Shown: in pieces, positions 41,969-53,179 of the stretch
Numbering within the stretch: the stretch's first letter is position 1
How the letters are laid out: the number at the start of each line of letters is the position of its first letter
NCBI GenBank assembly: GCA_021397845.1
Contig: CM038046.1
Span: 64,374,021-64,438,020, forward strand
Direction: 5' to 3'
Origin: Areca catechu
Lineage: Eukaryota; Streptophyta; Magnoliopsida; Arecales; Arecaceae
DNA length: 64,000 bases
Translations under genes and position numbers: made by a program
The notes under the pieces: generated by a model
Seen by the model: only the letters and a program-made list of their open reading frames with translations
Database searches by the model: none
What the model was told of the DNA's origin: nothing

Positions 41969-43687
41969 TGGTGTGGGCACCAGAATCCGACAGAGGCTCC
42001 TCAACCCTCTATGGATCTCAGATTAGGGTTCCACTTCTATGAGTCCTGTAATAAGGCTATGAGCCAAAGCAATTTCATAATTTCTCGTCTAAGTTTGTTT
42101 AGTCCTGTACCTTGACCAATTTGGGACAAGTTAGGTCATGAGTCCTGTATTTGTTCGAGTCTGAGTTTGGACTGGGCCCAAACACAATTCAAGTCACCCT
42201 GGCTTTCATGACCAAGTCAAGTCCTTGTGGGCCAACCCACCCCTTCCACTTGGAATGATGCCAACTCAGGTGCCACCTCAGCTACCTACGTGGTGCCACA
42301 TCTGTTGCCACTTGGGCATCCAAGGAGGGAAACAAGGTGACGCCCTCATGCTTTCCACACGCCATCCCCTTGTCATTTTCTCTTGGGTGACATTAGAAGG
42401 AAAAAACACCATCCCCCTCTTCCCTCCCCCACATCATGCCATGATCTATCAAATGTGGGGCGTTGAAGATCCTTGAAGAGACCAAGCCACAAAGCAAGAC
42501 CCCTTCCAAGCCTTCTTCCCAAAGTGTTCATGCAAGGATGGAAGGTCAAAGGACACACACCCCTCTCCAAGCCCTCAACTATGAAATGCCCAAAGCTCTC
42601 TCCACTTGGTCGGCCTTGAATCACTCCAAAGAAGGGCGTTGAAGAATCCAAGGAAACACATCCCTTCAAGCAAGCCATGTCTCACGCTTTCTTCCCAAAA
42701 TGAGCATGCTAATGAAGGAAGTCAAGAGGCCAATCCCCCTCTCCAAGCCCACCCACATGCCACGCCCAATCGAAGTCTCTTTGGTTGGCCAAAGAGAGGA
42801 GAAGATGAAAATTTTGGTCACCACCCAAGAGAGTTTGTAATTTGTTTTCTTTTGAAATTCAAATAGGTCTTGGGTGCCTATTTAAAGGACCCAATCCCTC
42901 CCTTGTAAGGCTATTGCATGATTAATGAAGAAAAAAGTGTTTGAGTATTCCATCTTCTAACCATTGTCTCTTAGACTAGGTTGAGTGAAATTGCCTTCGT
43001 CCCCAGGGATGTCGAGTGGTGTGAGGCCACCTGTCCGTCGCCCCAAGGCATCAAGAATCCTTTGTCCTCCTGGACGTTGCGTGGTGTGAGGCCAGAACCC
43101 TTCGTCCTCAGGGACGTCACGGGGTGCGAGGCCCCAAGTTATCTTTAACTTCGACTTCAGAATCCAGCCGGACACCGGGCTCGAAGCCCCTTCTCAACTC
43201 CATCTCAGTTCCTTTTCATGCATCTCCACATCTCGTTGATCCTTCTTTTGTTTGCCTACAGGTCCTCCCTAGCATCTCGGGCATCAGAGACAGTCAGTTT
43301 TGCCATCGTGACCTTCCGACCGAAAGCCAGTGCTTCCACGGGTTCGATTGCTCGGGCATCCAAGCCGCATCCACCGAGTTGAGCGATCTCTGCATCGGGT
43401 GCTTCAGACGTGTGAGGTTTTCTCTCTCTATCTCCTAAGTAGGTATTGTATTTCGAGCTAGTCCTATCGGGGTTTCTTAATCCCGGGGTCATGTTTTTGT
43501 TCTTACTGTTTAGGGCTTTGAACTGCTAGTGTAAGCTTTCGTTACTCATCTTTCTTATTTTTTGCCTTTGCTTGTGATCGGGAATCGAAACCCTAAGAAA
43601 CATATAAAGCTCTTCAACTATAAAAAAAACTCCTTGCATCACTAGCATCCATCCCAGCATCCCTAGCCCGGCCCTTGTTCCACATCA
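41969..43687 (+). repeat. G4 5' LTR
   Basis: It starts TGGTGTGGGCACC and ends about CCACATCA. A TATA-like CTATTTAAAGG lies at 42879-42889. A GGACGT-type unit (CGTCC.C[A/C]GGGA.GTCG) repeats at about 42998-43140. Frames inside are not genes. Confidence 0.88.
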
Positions 43688-43691
43688 TTTT

Positions 43692-43703
43692 TGGTATCAG
43701 AAC
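43692..43703 (+). other. G4 primer-binding site (initiator tRNA-Met type)
   Basis: TGGTATCAGAAC has one change from the usual TGGTATCAGAGC. It lies just after the 5' LTR. Confidence 0.88.
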
Positions 43704-44522
43704 AAGGCTAGGACTAGTGCATTTTGTTTCATTTTCTGGATTCTGGTCAGTCCGTATATGGTCTGATCGTTGGATTGTTTCTCTTTGCAGAGACATCCAA
43801 ATTTCATGATTTCTATCTTGTTAGATCGCAGTAAATTCATAGTATTTTTATTTATTTTATCATATTTTATTTCAGTTTGTAGAATTTCTACAAGCCAAAA
43901 TACTACTGAGAAAATCTCAGATCTAAAATTTCAGCAAGCATCTCATCTTTTGATTCATTCATCCATCTAGCTTGCTTCTTGCATGTTTTAATTCCTGCAT
44001 TTTGTTTAGCATTTACCCATCTAAACGACACAAAAAATAAGAAAAATTTTAAGTCATTTCATTAGTCATTATTGTGCTTCATTTTACATAACTTATCTTA
44101 AGGGCGTCAATTTAACATAGGGTCAGGATTTCATTACCTTTCCCTAGCCCAAAAACCACCACCCGGCATATCGAACCCTAGCCATTAACTAAAATCAATT
44201 AAACGTTTAATCTGCTCTAGTGAGATAGGGACACCCACGAAGTCGGTTCGACCCAAGTGCCGAGCCAAGCTAGATTGCTTGTTGGTGTGTGCTTGTGTAG
44301 CTAGTGTCTATGCAAGTGGTTCAGGGACTAGAGCCCGAAGGGAAGTGGGTTGGTTCGCTTACCTGGCCAATTTCTAATTGGAGTCTAGGCAAGCAAAGAG
44401 AACCTCCACTCACCTTACACTTACCTGGCCAGGTGCCAAGTTACTACTTTCAGGTTCATCTTCTTGACTATACATTTGAAGAGATCTCCTAGGTCTAGCA
44501 ATCCGTAGCATCATTTTATTAC
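43704..44522 (+). other. G4 untranslated leader with conserved block
   Basis: This is an 0.8-kb non-coding leader. The part at about 44099-44290 (AAGGGCGTCAATTTAACATA, then CTAGCCCAAAAACCACCACC) is shared with the G1 leader at 2699-2870 and the G2 leader at 9768-9915. Confidence 0.6.
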
Positions 44523-45848
44523 ATGTGCACTAGATCAGGAACCTCTTTTCACCCACCTTCTCCACCCTCTACCGAAACCATGGACCAACTGCTAGCTGAC
44601 ATTGGAGCCCTAACTCAATCCATGACTCAATCCATGACCCAATTAGGCAACCAGTTGACCAATAGACTGGAACAAATAGAGGCCAGACTAGGACCCATAG
44701 AGGAAGCTGCTAGGCTCCGTGAGCATTTCAAGAGAGCTCCTGCCTGCAGAAGACCTGAGCCCTTTAGGAACCAGAGCCGTATCCCTGGATCCACCCAAGG
44801 TTATAGCCAGGCTTACCCAAGTCGACCAAGCCTGAACCGATCTGACCCCAGTTGACCAAGCCTAACCCAACCTAGTCCTAGTCTTCCCAGTCTGAATCGA
44901 CCCCAATACAATAGAGAGGCCAAGGGTGAGGCTATTGAGGTCTAGAGGAGACCCGATCCCCATGGTAACAGCTATAGGTACCATAAACCTGAGCATTTTA
45001 CTAGTCAGTGCACCGCCCCTGCCCTACTTTTGGATGAATCTACTGAAACTGAACCCGAACCCATTGTTGTACCTGAGGAAGACTTGAAGGTTGAACCCAT
45101 TGAAAATCTAGGGAAAGAAACTCATGAGCCCATTAAAGAATTGAAAGAAAGCATCTATGAGTCAAGTTTAGTAGAAGATGGGCCCGAGGGTGAAATCATT
45201 GAGGAATCCAAGGAAAATGATCCTAAACCCACTACAAAATTTCAAGAGGAAATGATCGAGCCAAGATCACATCTAGTAAATAAACATGAGGATTCACCAG
45301 TCTTATCCACAGGAGTTTAGGAACCAACCCTTAATGAACCGATCCAAAGAGAACATCCTCAAGAGATGGTTGAAGCTCGGAAAGAAATTGAGGATGAAGT
45401 TCCCGATGAGTTTCCTGATCAACTTCCACCCCTGAGAGACTTCCATCATACTATAGACATGGTCCCAGGATCCTCTTTAATAGACCTTCCTCACTGTGGG
45501 ATTGACCCTAGCGAGCCTCAAGATCTACTGGAACAAGTGGACCATATGACACCTATAGAACGATGCCCAAATTTTAAGGTCATCCTGAATAACAAAGGTC
45601 TATTTTATGTTTTCCATAAGCCACCCCAAGACTCCGATTCCTATTTCCTACCCTTCCCTGAACCTTCTCACATTTCTAGAGCCATGGGGTTACTTTTTAT
45701 TGAGATTATCAGAACACATGACTCCTTAGAGCCTATCCCTTTTGCCCTCTACTTCTGGTATACTTTATGGCATTTGCTAGGGATCCTTAATAACTTTTCT
45801 TATGCATATCAGACTAGGGTCAAACCTAGAGAGTCAAAAGTCTGTTAG
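44523..45848 (+). pseudogene. G4 gag-like ORF with acidic linker and RT remnant
   Basis: The start codon gives MCTRSGTSFHPP. Residues about 20-70 form a coiled-coil-like stretch (LADIGALTQSMTQ..., LTNRLEQIEARL). A stop follows at 44855. A degenerate zinc knuckle survives near 44980-45010 (HKPEHFTSQC). The acidic Glu-rich segment is open at 45030-45320. After another stop, 45366-45848 encodes the start of a gypsy RT (PDQLPPLRDFHHTIDMVPGS), which breaks off after about 40 residues. It then switches to SYFLPFPEPSHIS...YFWYTLWHLLG...RVKPRES, shared with the end of the G1 ORF. That final segment is unidentified. Confidence 0.72.
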
Positions 45849-46009
45849 GTTTAGACCCTAGGAGTCCAATAAATTTTTTTTCTCAATAAGATTGCATAGT
45901 TGAGTCTGCATTTTGCATCATGTTAGGATTATGCATTAAATACAATTTTTAAAATAATTTGGCTGATTCCCGAAAGTGAGCCAAAGAGTTTGAAATAAGG
46001 GATTTTGTA

Positions 46010-46558
46010 ATGATTAGGCTCAAGCCTGAACGGTTTCCACCAGGAACCATTAGGAAGCTTCATGCTCATGGGGCGGGTCCCTTTAAAGTGATTAGGAGAA
46101 TGGACCCTAATGGCTATGTGCTAGAATTACCTCCGGATTATGGAATTAGCTCAACATTCAATATCTTTGACTTAGTCGAGTATAGAGAACCTGCAAACAT
46201 ACCCAGTGAGCCGTTTGGGCCTGACTTCCCTTTTGAGAGTGAACCTGAACCTGAGTGTCCACCTCCAAATATACTTGAGCGAGGAGAGCGGATCGAGCGT
46301 GTCCTGGATGACCAAGCCATCACTACACGAGGCAAGGGATACCAGCATTACCTGGTCCGATGGCAAGGCCGACCCGAATCCGAGGACTCATGGATCACAC
46401 GGGAGGACTTGCAACGCATTGACCCTGACATCCTGGAGAGGTACCAAAGCAAAGCTAACCCTTACTCGACAGGGTTGAGTTCCTCCCACCCCGGGAGAAC
46501 TGGTGTGGGCACCAGGATCCGACAGAGGCTCCTCAAATCTCTATGGATCTCAAATTAG
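46010..46558 (+). CDS. G4 integrase C-terminal tail with chromodomain, open frame
   Basis: This is an uninterrupted frame of 182 codons. Residues 1-60 are the conserved stretch before the chromodomain (MIRLKPERFPPGTIRKLH, FKVIRR, YVLELPPDYGISSTFNI, LVEYREP). The chromodomain spans about residues 90-145, with ERIERVLDDQAITTRGKGYQ, YLVRWQGRPESEDSW and REDLQRIDPDILERY. From residue 164 onward the protein is encoded by the 3' LTR (GVGTRIRQRLLKSLWISN). The ATG lies inside what was originally an internal Met of integrase, so translation alone is uncertain. If expressed, it would be a free chromodomain protein without catalytic core. The frame is better preserved than the equivalents in G1 and G2. 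Confidence 0.82.
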   Translation: MIRLKPERFPPGTIRKLHAHGAGPFKVIRRMDPNGYVLELPPDYGISSTFNIFDLVEYREPANIPSEPFGPDFPFESEPEPECPPPNILERGERIERVLDDQAITTRGKGYQHYLVRWQGRPESEDSWITREDLQRIDPDILERYQSKANPYSTGLSSSHPGRTGVGTRIRQRLLKSLWISN

Positions 46559-48218
46559 GGTTCCACTTCTATGAGTCCTATAATAAGGCTATGAGCCAAA
46601 GCAATTTCATAATTTCTTGTCTAAGTTTGTTTAGTCCTATACCTTGACTAATTTGGGTCAAGTTAGGTCATTGGTCCTGTATTTGTTCGAGTCTGAGTTT
46701 GCACTGGGCCCAACCCCAATTGAAGTCACCCTGGCTTTCATGACCAGGTCAAGTCCTTTTTGGTCCACTTGGAATGATGGCCAGGTGCCACCTCAGCTTA
46801 CCTACGTGATGCCGACTCAGGTGCCACCTCAGCTACCTACGTGGGACACATCATTTGCCACTTGGGCATCCAAGGAGGGAAACGCCCTCATGCTTTCCAC
46901 ACGCCATCCCCTTGCCTTTTTCTATTGGGCGACGTTAGAAGGAAGAAACACCATCTCCCTCTTCCCTCCCCCACATCATGCCATGATCCATCAAATGTGG
47001 GGCGTTGAAGATCCTTGAAGAGACCAAGCCACAAAGCAAGACCCCTTCCAAGCCTTCTTTCCAAAGAGTTCATGCAAGGATGGAAGGTCAAAGGACACAC
47101 TCCCCTCTCCAAGCCCTCAACTATGCAACACCCAAAGCTCTCTCCACTTGGTCGGCCTTGAATAACTCCATAGAAGGGCATTGAAGAATCCAACGGAACA
47201 CATCCCTTCAAGTAAGCCATGTCTCACTCTTTCTTCCCAAAATGAGCATGCTAATGAAGGAAGTCAAGGGGCCAATCTCCCTCTCCAAACCCTCCCACAT
47301 GCCATGCCCAATCCAAGTCTCTTTGGTCAGCCAAAGAGAGGAGAAGATGAAAATTTTGGGCACCACCCAAGAGAGTTTGTAATTTGTTTTCTTTTTAAAT
47401 TCAAATAGGCTTTGGGTGACTATTTAAATGACCCAATCCCTCCCTTGTAAGGCTATTGCATAATTAATGAAGAAAAAAGTGTTTGAGTATTCCATCTTCC
47501 AACCCTTGTCTCTTAGACTAGGTTGAGTGAAATTGCCTTCGTCCCCAGGGATGTCGAGAGGTGTGAGGCCACCAGTCCGTCACCCCAGGGCATCATGAAT
47601 CCTTCGTCCTCCTGGATGTCGTGTGGTGTGAGGCCACAACCCTTCGTCCTCCGGGACGTCGCGGGGTGCGAGGCCCCAAGTTATCTCCAACTTTGACTTC
47701 GGAATCCAGCCGGATACCGGGATCGAAGCTCCTTCTCAACTCCATCTCAGTTCCTTTCCGTGCATCTCCACATCTCGCTGATCCTTCTTTTGTTTGCCTA
47801 TAGGTCCTCCCTAGCATCTTGGGCATCGGAGACAGTCAGTTTTGCCATCGCGACCTTCCGACCGAAAGCCAGTGCTTCCACGGGTTCAACTGCTCGGGCA
47901 TCCAAGCCACATCTATTGAGTTGAGCGATCTCTGAATCGGGTGCTTCAGACGTGTGAGGTTTTCTCTCTCTATCTCCTAAGTAGATATTGTATTTCTAGC
48001 TAGTCCTACCAGGGTTTCTTAATCCTGGGGTCCTGTTCTTGTTCTCACTATTTAGGGCTTTGAACAGCTAGTGTAAGCATTCGTTACTCGTCATTCTTAT
48101 TTCTTGCCTTTGCTTGTGATCGGGAATCGAAACCCTAGGAAAAAAAAAAAAAAAAAAAAACTCCTTAAATCATAAGCATCCATACCAGCATCCCTAGCCC
48201 GGCCCTAACTCTGTACCA
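46501..48218 (+). repeat. G4 3' LTR
   Basis: It starts TGGTGTGGGCACCAGG after GGGAGAAC and ends CTGTACCA before GAATG. It differs from the 5' LTR by scattered changes, a duplicated GATG.C..CAGGTGCCACCTCAG piece near 46780-46830, and a 20-base A tract near 48140. Confidence 0.9.
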
Positions 48219-48830
48219 GAATGATTAATTCCTTGTTGATCCACTCACATCCTTCATACACCTTCAACCATATCCGAGAACATCCCATACTTGACTCATT
48301 GTCATGAATGAGTATGAACCAAAACTTGGCTTAGTGTGCATAAGGAACAATAGTGATCTCAAGTCTAAAGATTACTTGCACAACTCCAACTATGAGAACT
48401 ATCTCTTGACAAGCAGTAAGACTTCCATAAGATATTCTTAGTACGGATCAGTTTAGTAAACTCATACCCTAATGAGCACCCTTATCCTGGTATTAGTGTC
48501 TCTATACAAGTGGCTGTGAGACCATCCACCCTCTCCATCGAGCATACATAGGATAAGCTAGTCTTTCTAGAAACATCGATCCCCGAATCAATGATCCAAT
48601 GACTAGGAACATTTTAGATTAGGATTTATAGGAACATAGGTCTCACCATTATGATCTCCATCATAACCCTTATTTCTTTGTCCTAACCTACGTGGTTCAT
48701 CATAATCTTTAACAAGACACATCAGTATGTTTAAATAAAATACCTTTTATTAATATAATAATATCATACAGGAGTTGGAAGATTACAAAATACCCTTATA
48801 AAGATTGGCTTTTATGGCACTTTTCTTTCA
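48219..48830 (-). repeat. C1-b 5' LTR, second part
   Basis: It resumes the C1-b LTR after G4, with the duplicated GAATG, and ends at ...ACTTTTCTTTCA (48830), the TGAAAG start on the minus strand. Together the two parts give about 2.6 kb. Confidence 0.87.
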
Positions 48831-48841
48831 ACTCATTCACT

Positions 48842-49256
48842 AAAGCACTACCATAGCAGCAGTTTGATCATCACTTAGATTGTATGGGTATAAGATACAA
48901 GGGCGATTGGCTTTAGTGCAAGTGAGAGATTGAAAGAATTATGCTCTAAAAGTCAATCTTTGTACGGGTATTTCTATAATCTTCCAACTCATGTATGATA
49001 TTACTTAGTAATAAAAGGTAATTATTGATTTACAAAGAACAACATAGAAAATCCATTCATAAAAGCACTACCATAGTAGCGGTTTGATCACCACATAGAT
49101 TGTATGGGTGTATGATACAAGGGCAATTGGCTTTAGTGCAAGTGGGAGATTGAAAGAATTGTGCCATAAAAGCTAATCTTTGTATAGGCATTTCTATAAT
49201 CCTCCAACTCATGTATGATATTACTTATTAATAAAAGGTAATTATTGATTCATCAT
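48842..49256 (+). repeat. Tandem duplication of polypurine tract and LTR start (C1-c)
   Basis: A unit of about 220 bp occurs twice (48842-49060 and 49061-49256). It runs from AAAGCACTACCATAG through GCAAGTG[A/G]GAGAT, the polypurine tract, and across the LTR start TGAAAGAATT into about 100 bp of LTR. The second copy continues into the full LTR, so the element carries two adjacent tract/LTR boundaries (48931 and 49151). Confidence 0.8.
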
Positions 49257-51531
49257 ACTACTGTATCTTTTTAAGATTATGATGAACCCCATTGGTTAGG
49301 ATAATGGAATTATGATTATGATGGAGATCATAATGGTGAGACCTAAGTTCTTATAAATCCTAATCTAAAATATTCCTAGTTATTGGATTATCAATTTGGA
49401 GATTGATGTTTCTAGAAAGACTAGCACATCCTATGCAATCTCGATGGAGAGGGTGGTTGGCCTCACAGCTAATTATGTAGCGATATTAATACAAGGATGT
49501 TGGTGCTCATTAAGATATGAGTTCACTGAACTGATGTGCCTTGAGAACTTCTTATGGAGGTCTTACAACTTGTCAAAAAATAGTTCTCATAATGGGAGTT
49601 GTGCAAGTGATCCTTAGACCTAAGATCACCATGTTTCCTTATGCACATAAAGCCATGTTTTGGTTCATACTCATTCATGACAAAGATTCATGTATAAGGT
49701 GTTCTTAGATATGGTGGATTATGCATGAAAGATGTAAGTGGATAAACAAGGAATCAACCACTCCTAGAAAGAAGACTTATCCCATATAATCTCTTCGATT
49801 ATTGATTCAGGAAGTCTTTGATCAAAGTAGGATGAGATTAGAAAGGGTTTCTAATCATACATCAATTAAGTCTTCATTATTGAATTAAGATTCGAAAGGA
49901 TTAAGACCTAGGATTTGACAATTCTCCATACCCATCACTTATTCGAGATAAAGGAAGATCGATGGATCAAATTGCACAGTAACTTTCCACTAAAGTGTAT
50001 TTTAATAATTTCTATCAAATTTCTTATCTTCTGACTAGGCATGATATATTTCTAGATGTTAATCATGTCTTGTAGATTTTAATGAATCAAATTGGTTGGA
50101 TTCATGAGTCAATTTAAAAGTTGGTTCGAATCAGCAACTTGGGTCAGCTCGATTTGACCTAATTTGGTCAATCAATTTTGATCGAATCAAAATAGCTTAG
50201 ACCTAGACCTATTGCTAGCTAGATATGGAGCCTAAAAGGTCACACACACTAAGAAATTGGTCAAGGAAGTCAATTAGATTTTTGTTAGGATCATTGGATC
50301 CTAATAGGCAAGCTAATTTGCATACAAGCATATGCATGCTAACCTAACTCCTAACCCAATTAGATTGGATCAGTTGCTTACTATTTGGGATATCCAATTT
50401 AAGTGAGACTTAGATTAGGTTGAGTCCTAATTGGGACAGTATTTATCTATATTTATCTAAAATTTATTAAACATTATCCTTGGATTAAGGAAGAGTCCAA
50501 AGGGGATTGGACTCTTGGTGCTGTATTGGCATTACCAAGATTAAAGGGTGCAGAAAGACCAAGAGTCCTACCACTTAATCACCTATTCTAGATAAGTGCT
50601 AGGCCTCTCTCCCTTATCCCCACATCATTTGAATTGGGCTTAATCAGTCAAAAGGTTGGTTATGGCATGGAGAAGTGTGTGCACAAAATGAAGGGACGCA
50701 TCCCTTCATGTTTGGCGCGCAATCATAAATCCAGAAGTCCTTCTATTTGAAGGCTTCTAGTTCTTCGATGTAACCTTTGGAATTCCACATCTCTTAGCCA
50801 AATTTTAATTGGTTTCTTGCCACATGGCAAGTGAAAAAATTGTAGAATAATTGAAGAGATACATATATGTCTCTTGGCATAGTGATATGGCATGATGTCG
50901 CATATCAAGATAAAACCTTTCACCCAAGAGACTCTTTCTAATTGAAGGGTCTATCTAATCATTATAAAATTAGATCAAGGGCTAAGAAAAAGGTTTATTA
51001 GGCACCCCCTCACTCAATATATAAAGGCATCAGTATTCTGATGCAAATTAGATCATTAAGAAATCTTTTATATCTCTCTTCTTCTCTTAGGACAAAAAGT
51101 CTTCTTTAAAACAAGGCTTATCATTTTAAGACAAGAGTCTAGGATGAGATATAGGAGGGATAATCAAATTCTAAGAGAGGATTTAGAGAGGTCTCTGAGT
51201 GCCTTACAGGAGGGTAGAGGTTTTAGCAAAAAGTGAAAGGCTGCTGAAGGAAGAAAGGCTGCTGGGATGAGTCCTAATCAAATAAGCATGCTTGATAGGA
51301 GTGCCTCCTTGGTCTGGTTCCTAGGTAGATCACCTCTAGAGGGCATACACTTGTGTACCTTATTGAAATTAAGGAGTATAGCACTCCAGATACTCTTCTA
51401 TAACTCTAAAGTTATGAATTATTAGTTATCATGGTCAAGAGATTGTTGGGTCAAGGTTTCCGGCTGATTAGGGTTTCAATAATGAAAATTTTTGAAATCC
51501 AATCTTCTATTGCATCAGCCTGAACCCAACA
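49151..51531 (+). repeat. C1-c 3' LTR
   Basis: This 2381-bp LTR in plus orientation starts TGAAAGAATTGTGCC and ends CTGAACCCAACA. A TATA-like CAATATATAAAGG lies near 51016-51028. It faces the C1-b LTR head to head across 320 bp. Its right flank is Tat-like integrase sequence. Open frames within it are not genes. Confidence 0.9.
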
Positions 51532-51780
51532 AGTGACCCACTACTACAACTCATACGTGATGCCGAAAGCTTCCAGTCAGGTGACCTTGTCTTGATTTGT
51601 GCTGAAACCTCCCAACCTAGCTAATGTAGCAAGCTATCCTCGAACTGGGAAAGCCCTTATAGCATGGTCGAAGCCCTATCCCAAGGAGCCTACCAGATCA
51701 CTAGACTCGATGTCACTCAGCTTCTCCAAACATGGAATATCGTAAACTTGAGGATGTACAACCAGTGATGTACTCCCCTA
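51532..51780 (+). pseudogene. T2 integrase C-terminal remnant (Tat-like)
   Basis: Plus-strand codons encode ESFQSGDLVLICAETSQPS, a stop, then NWESPYSMVEALSQGAYQIT and LQTWNIVNLRMY. This parallels the end of T1 integrase (NWEGPYQVEDVL..., PWNVQNLHKYY). The upstream part is cut by C1-c. It is the last piece of a plus-strand Tat-like element, broken by a stop. It is followed within 100 bp by a minisatellite in what should be the 3' untranslated region. Confidence 0.75.
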
Positions 51781-51877
51781 CTTAAGGATGAAATGGAATG
51801 CTCCTTTTGCATCACGGTTCAGTTTGACTTTCCAAAGCTCCATACTTATTTGTCAAAACCCGGGCTGATGAAGGAAA

Positions 51878-52370
51878 GCCAAGAGCCTCATAGCACCTCA
51901 CTAATTAAGTCAAGAGCCTCAGAGCACCACACTTATGAAGCCAGGAGCCTTAGAGCCCTACACTTATCAAGCTAGAAGCCTTAGAACCCCGTACTTATAA
52001 AGTCATGAGCCTTAAAGAACCTCACTCTTAAGCCGGGAGCCTCAAAGCCCCACACTCATTAAGCCAGGAGCCTCAACACCCTACACACATCAAGCCAGGA
52101 GCCTTAGAACCCTGCACTTATCTATTAGACCCCAAGTCCGGCAAAGCAAGCCAAGAGCCTCAAAGCCCCGCACTTATCAAGTCGGGAGCCTTAGAGCCCT
52201 ACACTCATTAAGCTAGGAGCCTTAGAGACCCACACTCATTAAGCCAGGAGCTCAGTTGTGCTCATCACTCATTAAGCTAGGAGCCTCAAAGCCTAGCATT
52301 TATCCATCGGACCCTAGGTCCGATGAAGGAAGCTGGGAACTCAAAGCCCATGCTTATCTACCATCCCCTG
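51878..52370 (+). repeat. 31-bp minisatellite, about 14 units
   Basis: The consensus unit resembles GCCAGGAGCCTTAGAGCCCT followed by ACACTTATCAA. Units vary in a few bases. Three units are lengthened by inserts holding short inverted motifs, near 52130-52150 (GACCCCAAGTCCGG), 52308-52330 (CGGACCCTAGGTCCG) and 52360-52380. Confidence 0.85.
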
Positions 52371-52399
52371 GGTCTGGTAGAAGATGAAGAGAAGCTCCA

Positions 52400-53174
52400 A
52401 GGTACGCATCGCTACGCATCATTTTAATACCTTAATTCTACTATTCTCAGGTAGAATAGAAGGAGTAAGGGTCGAATCCTTAGTAACTTTTGAGTTATTT
52501 CAAATAGGTTGCAATAAAATAATAAAAGAAAATAAAAAAAATTAGCAGTAAAAATAATTAAGATATGATTTTTCTTAACAAGAGTACGGCCTATACCCGC
52601 GGATCACGACCCGTCCTTTTTAGGAATAAATCAACAAAATTATTTACTTTAATAAAACTTACCTCACAAGCATGACTCGTATCCTTGGGGTTGAATTGTC
52701 ATAGAGTCTAAGCTGCTTCAAACAAGGTAAAGGAAACATGAATCAATATGAAGTAAAATGAGAACCTTTTCATTTCATAAAATTTGAAACATCATAAAAT
52801 AAAATAAAATAATTATTGGAACAAGAGTCCCTTTTCCCCTTTTTCCCTGATTCTGAGTAGCATGCTTTCTAGAAGACTCGGTAGCACATCCATGGAGGGG
52901 AGGAGTCCGGTGGGCAGCATCTTCCATCAAAGATTTTGGGAGCTTTTAGTGGCTGATGAAGTGACAAGGTGACTCGATGGTGGGGAGATAGACCGGACAG
53001 TGGCATCTAGCTAAAAGAGCTTTGGGATGATGGTGGCAGTCATGGTGGAAAGATGGTCGGAGATGGGAGAGTGGCCATCGGCAGCACATTGGATCAATGA
53101 AGGAGGCAAACAGGGTGGAGATCGGACGGATCTTAGAGGAGATGGCCATTTGATGTGTGCCATGACTCCAGTAG
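52400..53174 (-). repeat. A1 LTR, distal part (probable)
   Basis: This is non-coding sequence that I read as the far part of the LTR whose start lies at 56515, split by G5 (TSD CATCA). Its lower boundary is not certain. It includes an AT-rich stretch at 52500-52570 and a purine-rich stretch at 52890-53150 with no domain. Confidence 0.45.
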
Positions 53175-53179
53175 CATCA

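Larger units (their letters stand above)
41969..48218 (+). mobile_element. G4: internally deleted gypsy element with intact chromodomain
   Basis: This 6250-bp element has LTRs at 41969-43687 and 46501-48218 and GAATG target duplications at 41964-41968 and 48219-48223. It has the same plan as G1: initiator-Met primer site, conserved leader block, gag-like ORF with acidic tail and YFWYTLWHLLG segment, then integrase tail with chromodomain. Protease, most of RT, RNase H and the integrase core are missing. It is non-autonomous and would need enzymes in trans. Confidence 0.92.

Noticed and set aside
42225..42866. Frames in the G4 LTR, repeated at 46644-47408
   Set aside because: They occur at matching positions in both LTRs of G4. 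The repeated appearance is due to the LTR pair.
51878..52370. CRISPR-like array because of regular short repeats
   Set aside because: Units are head-to-tail with no unique spacers and lie in plant retroelement DNA. It is a minisatellite.
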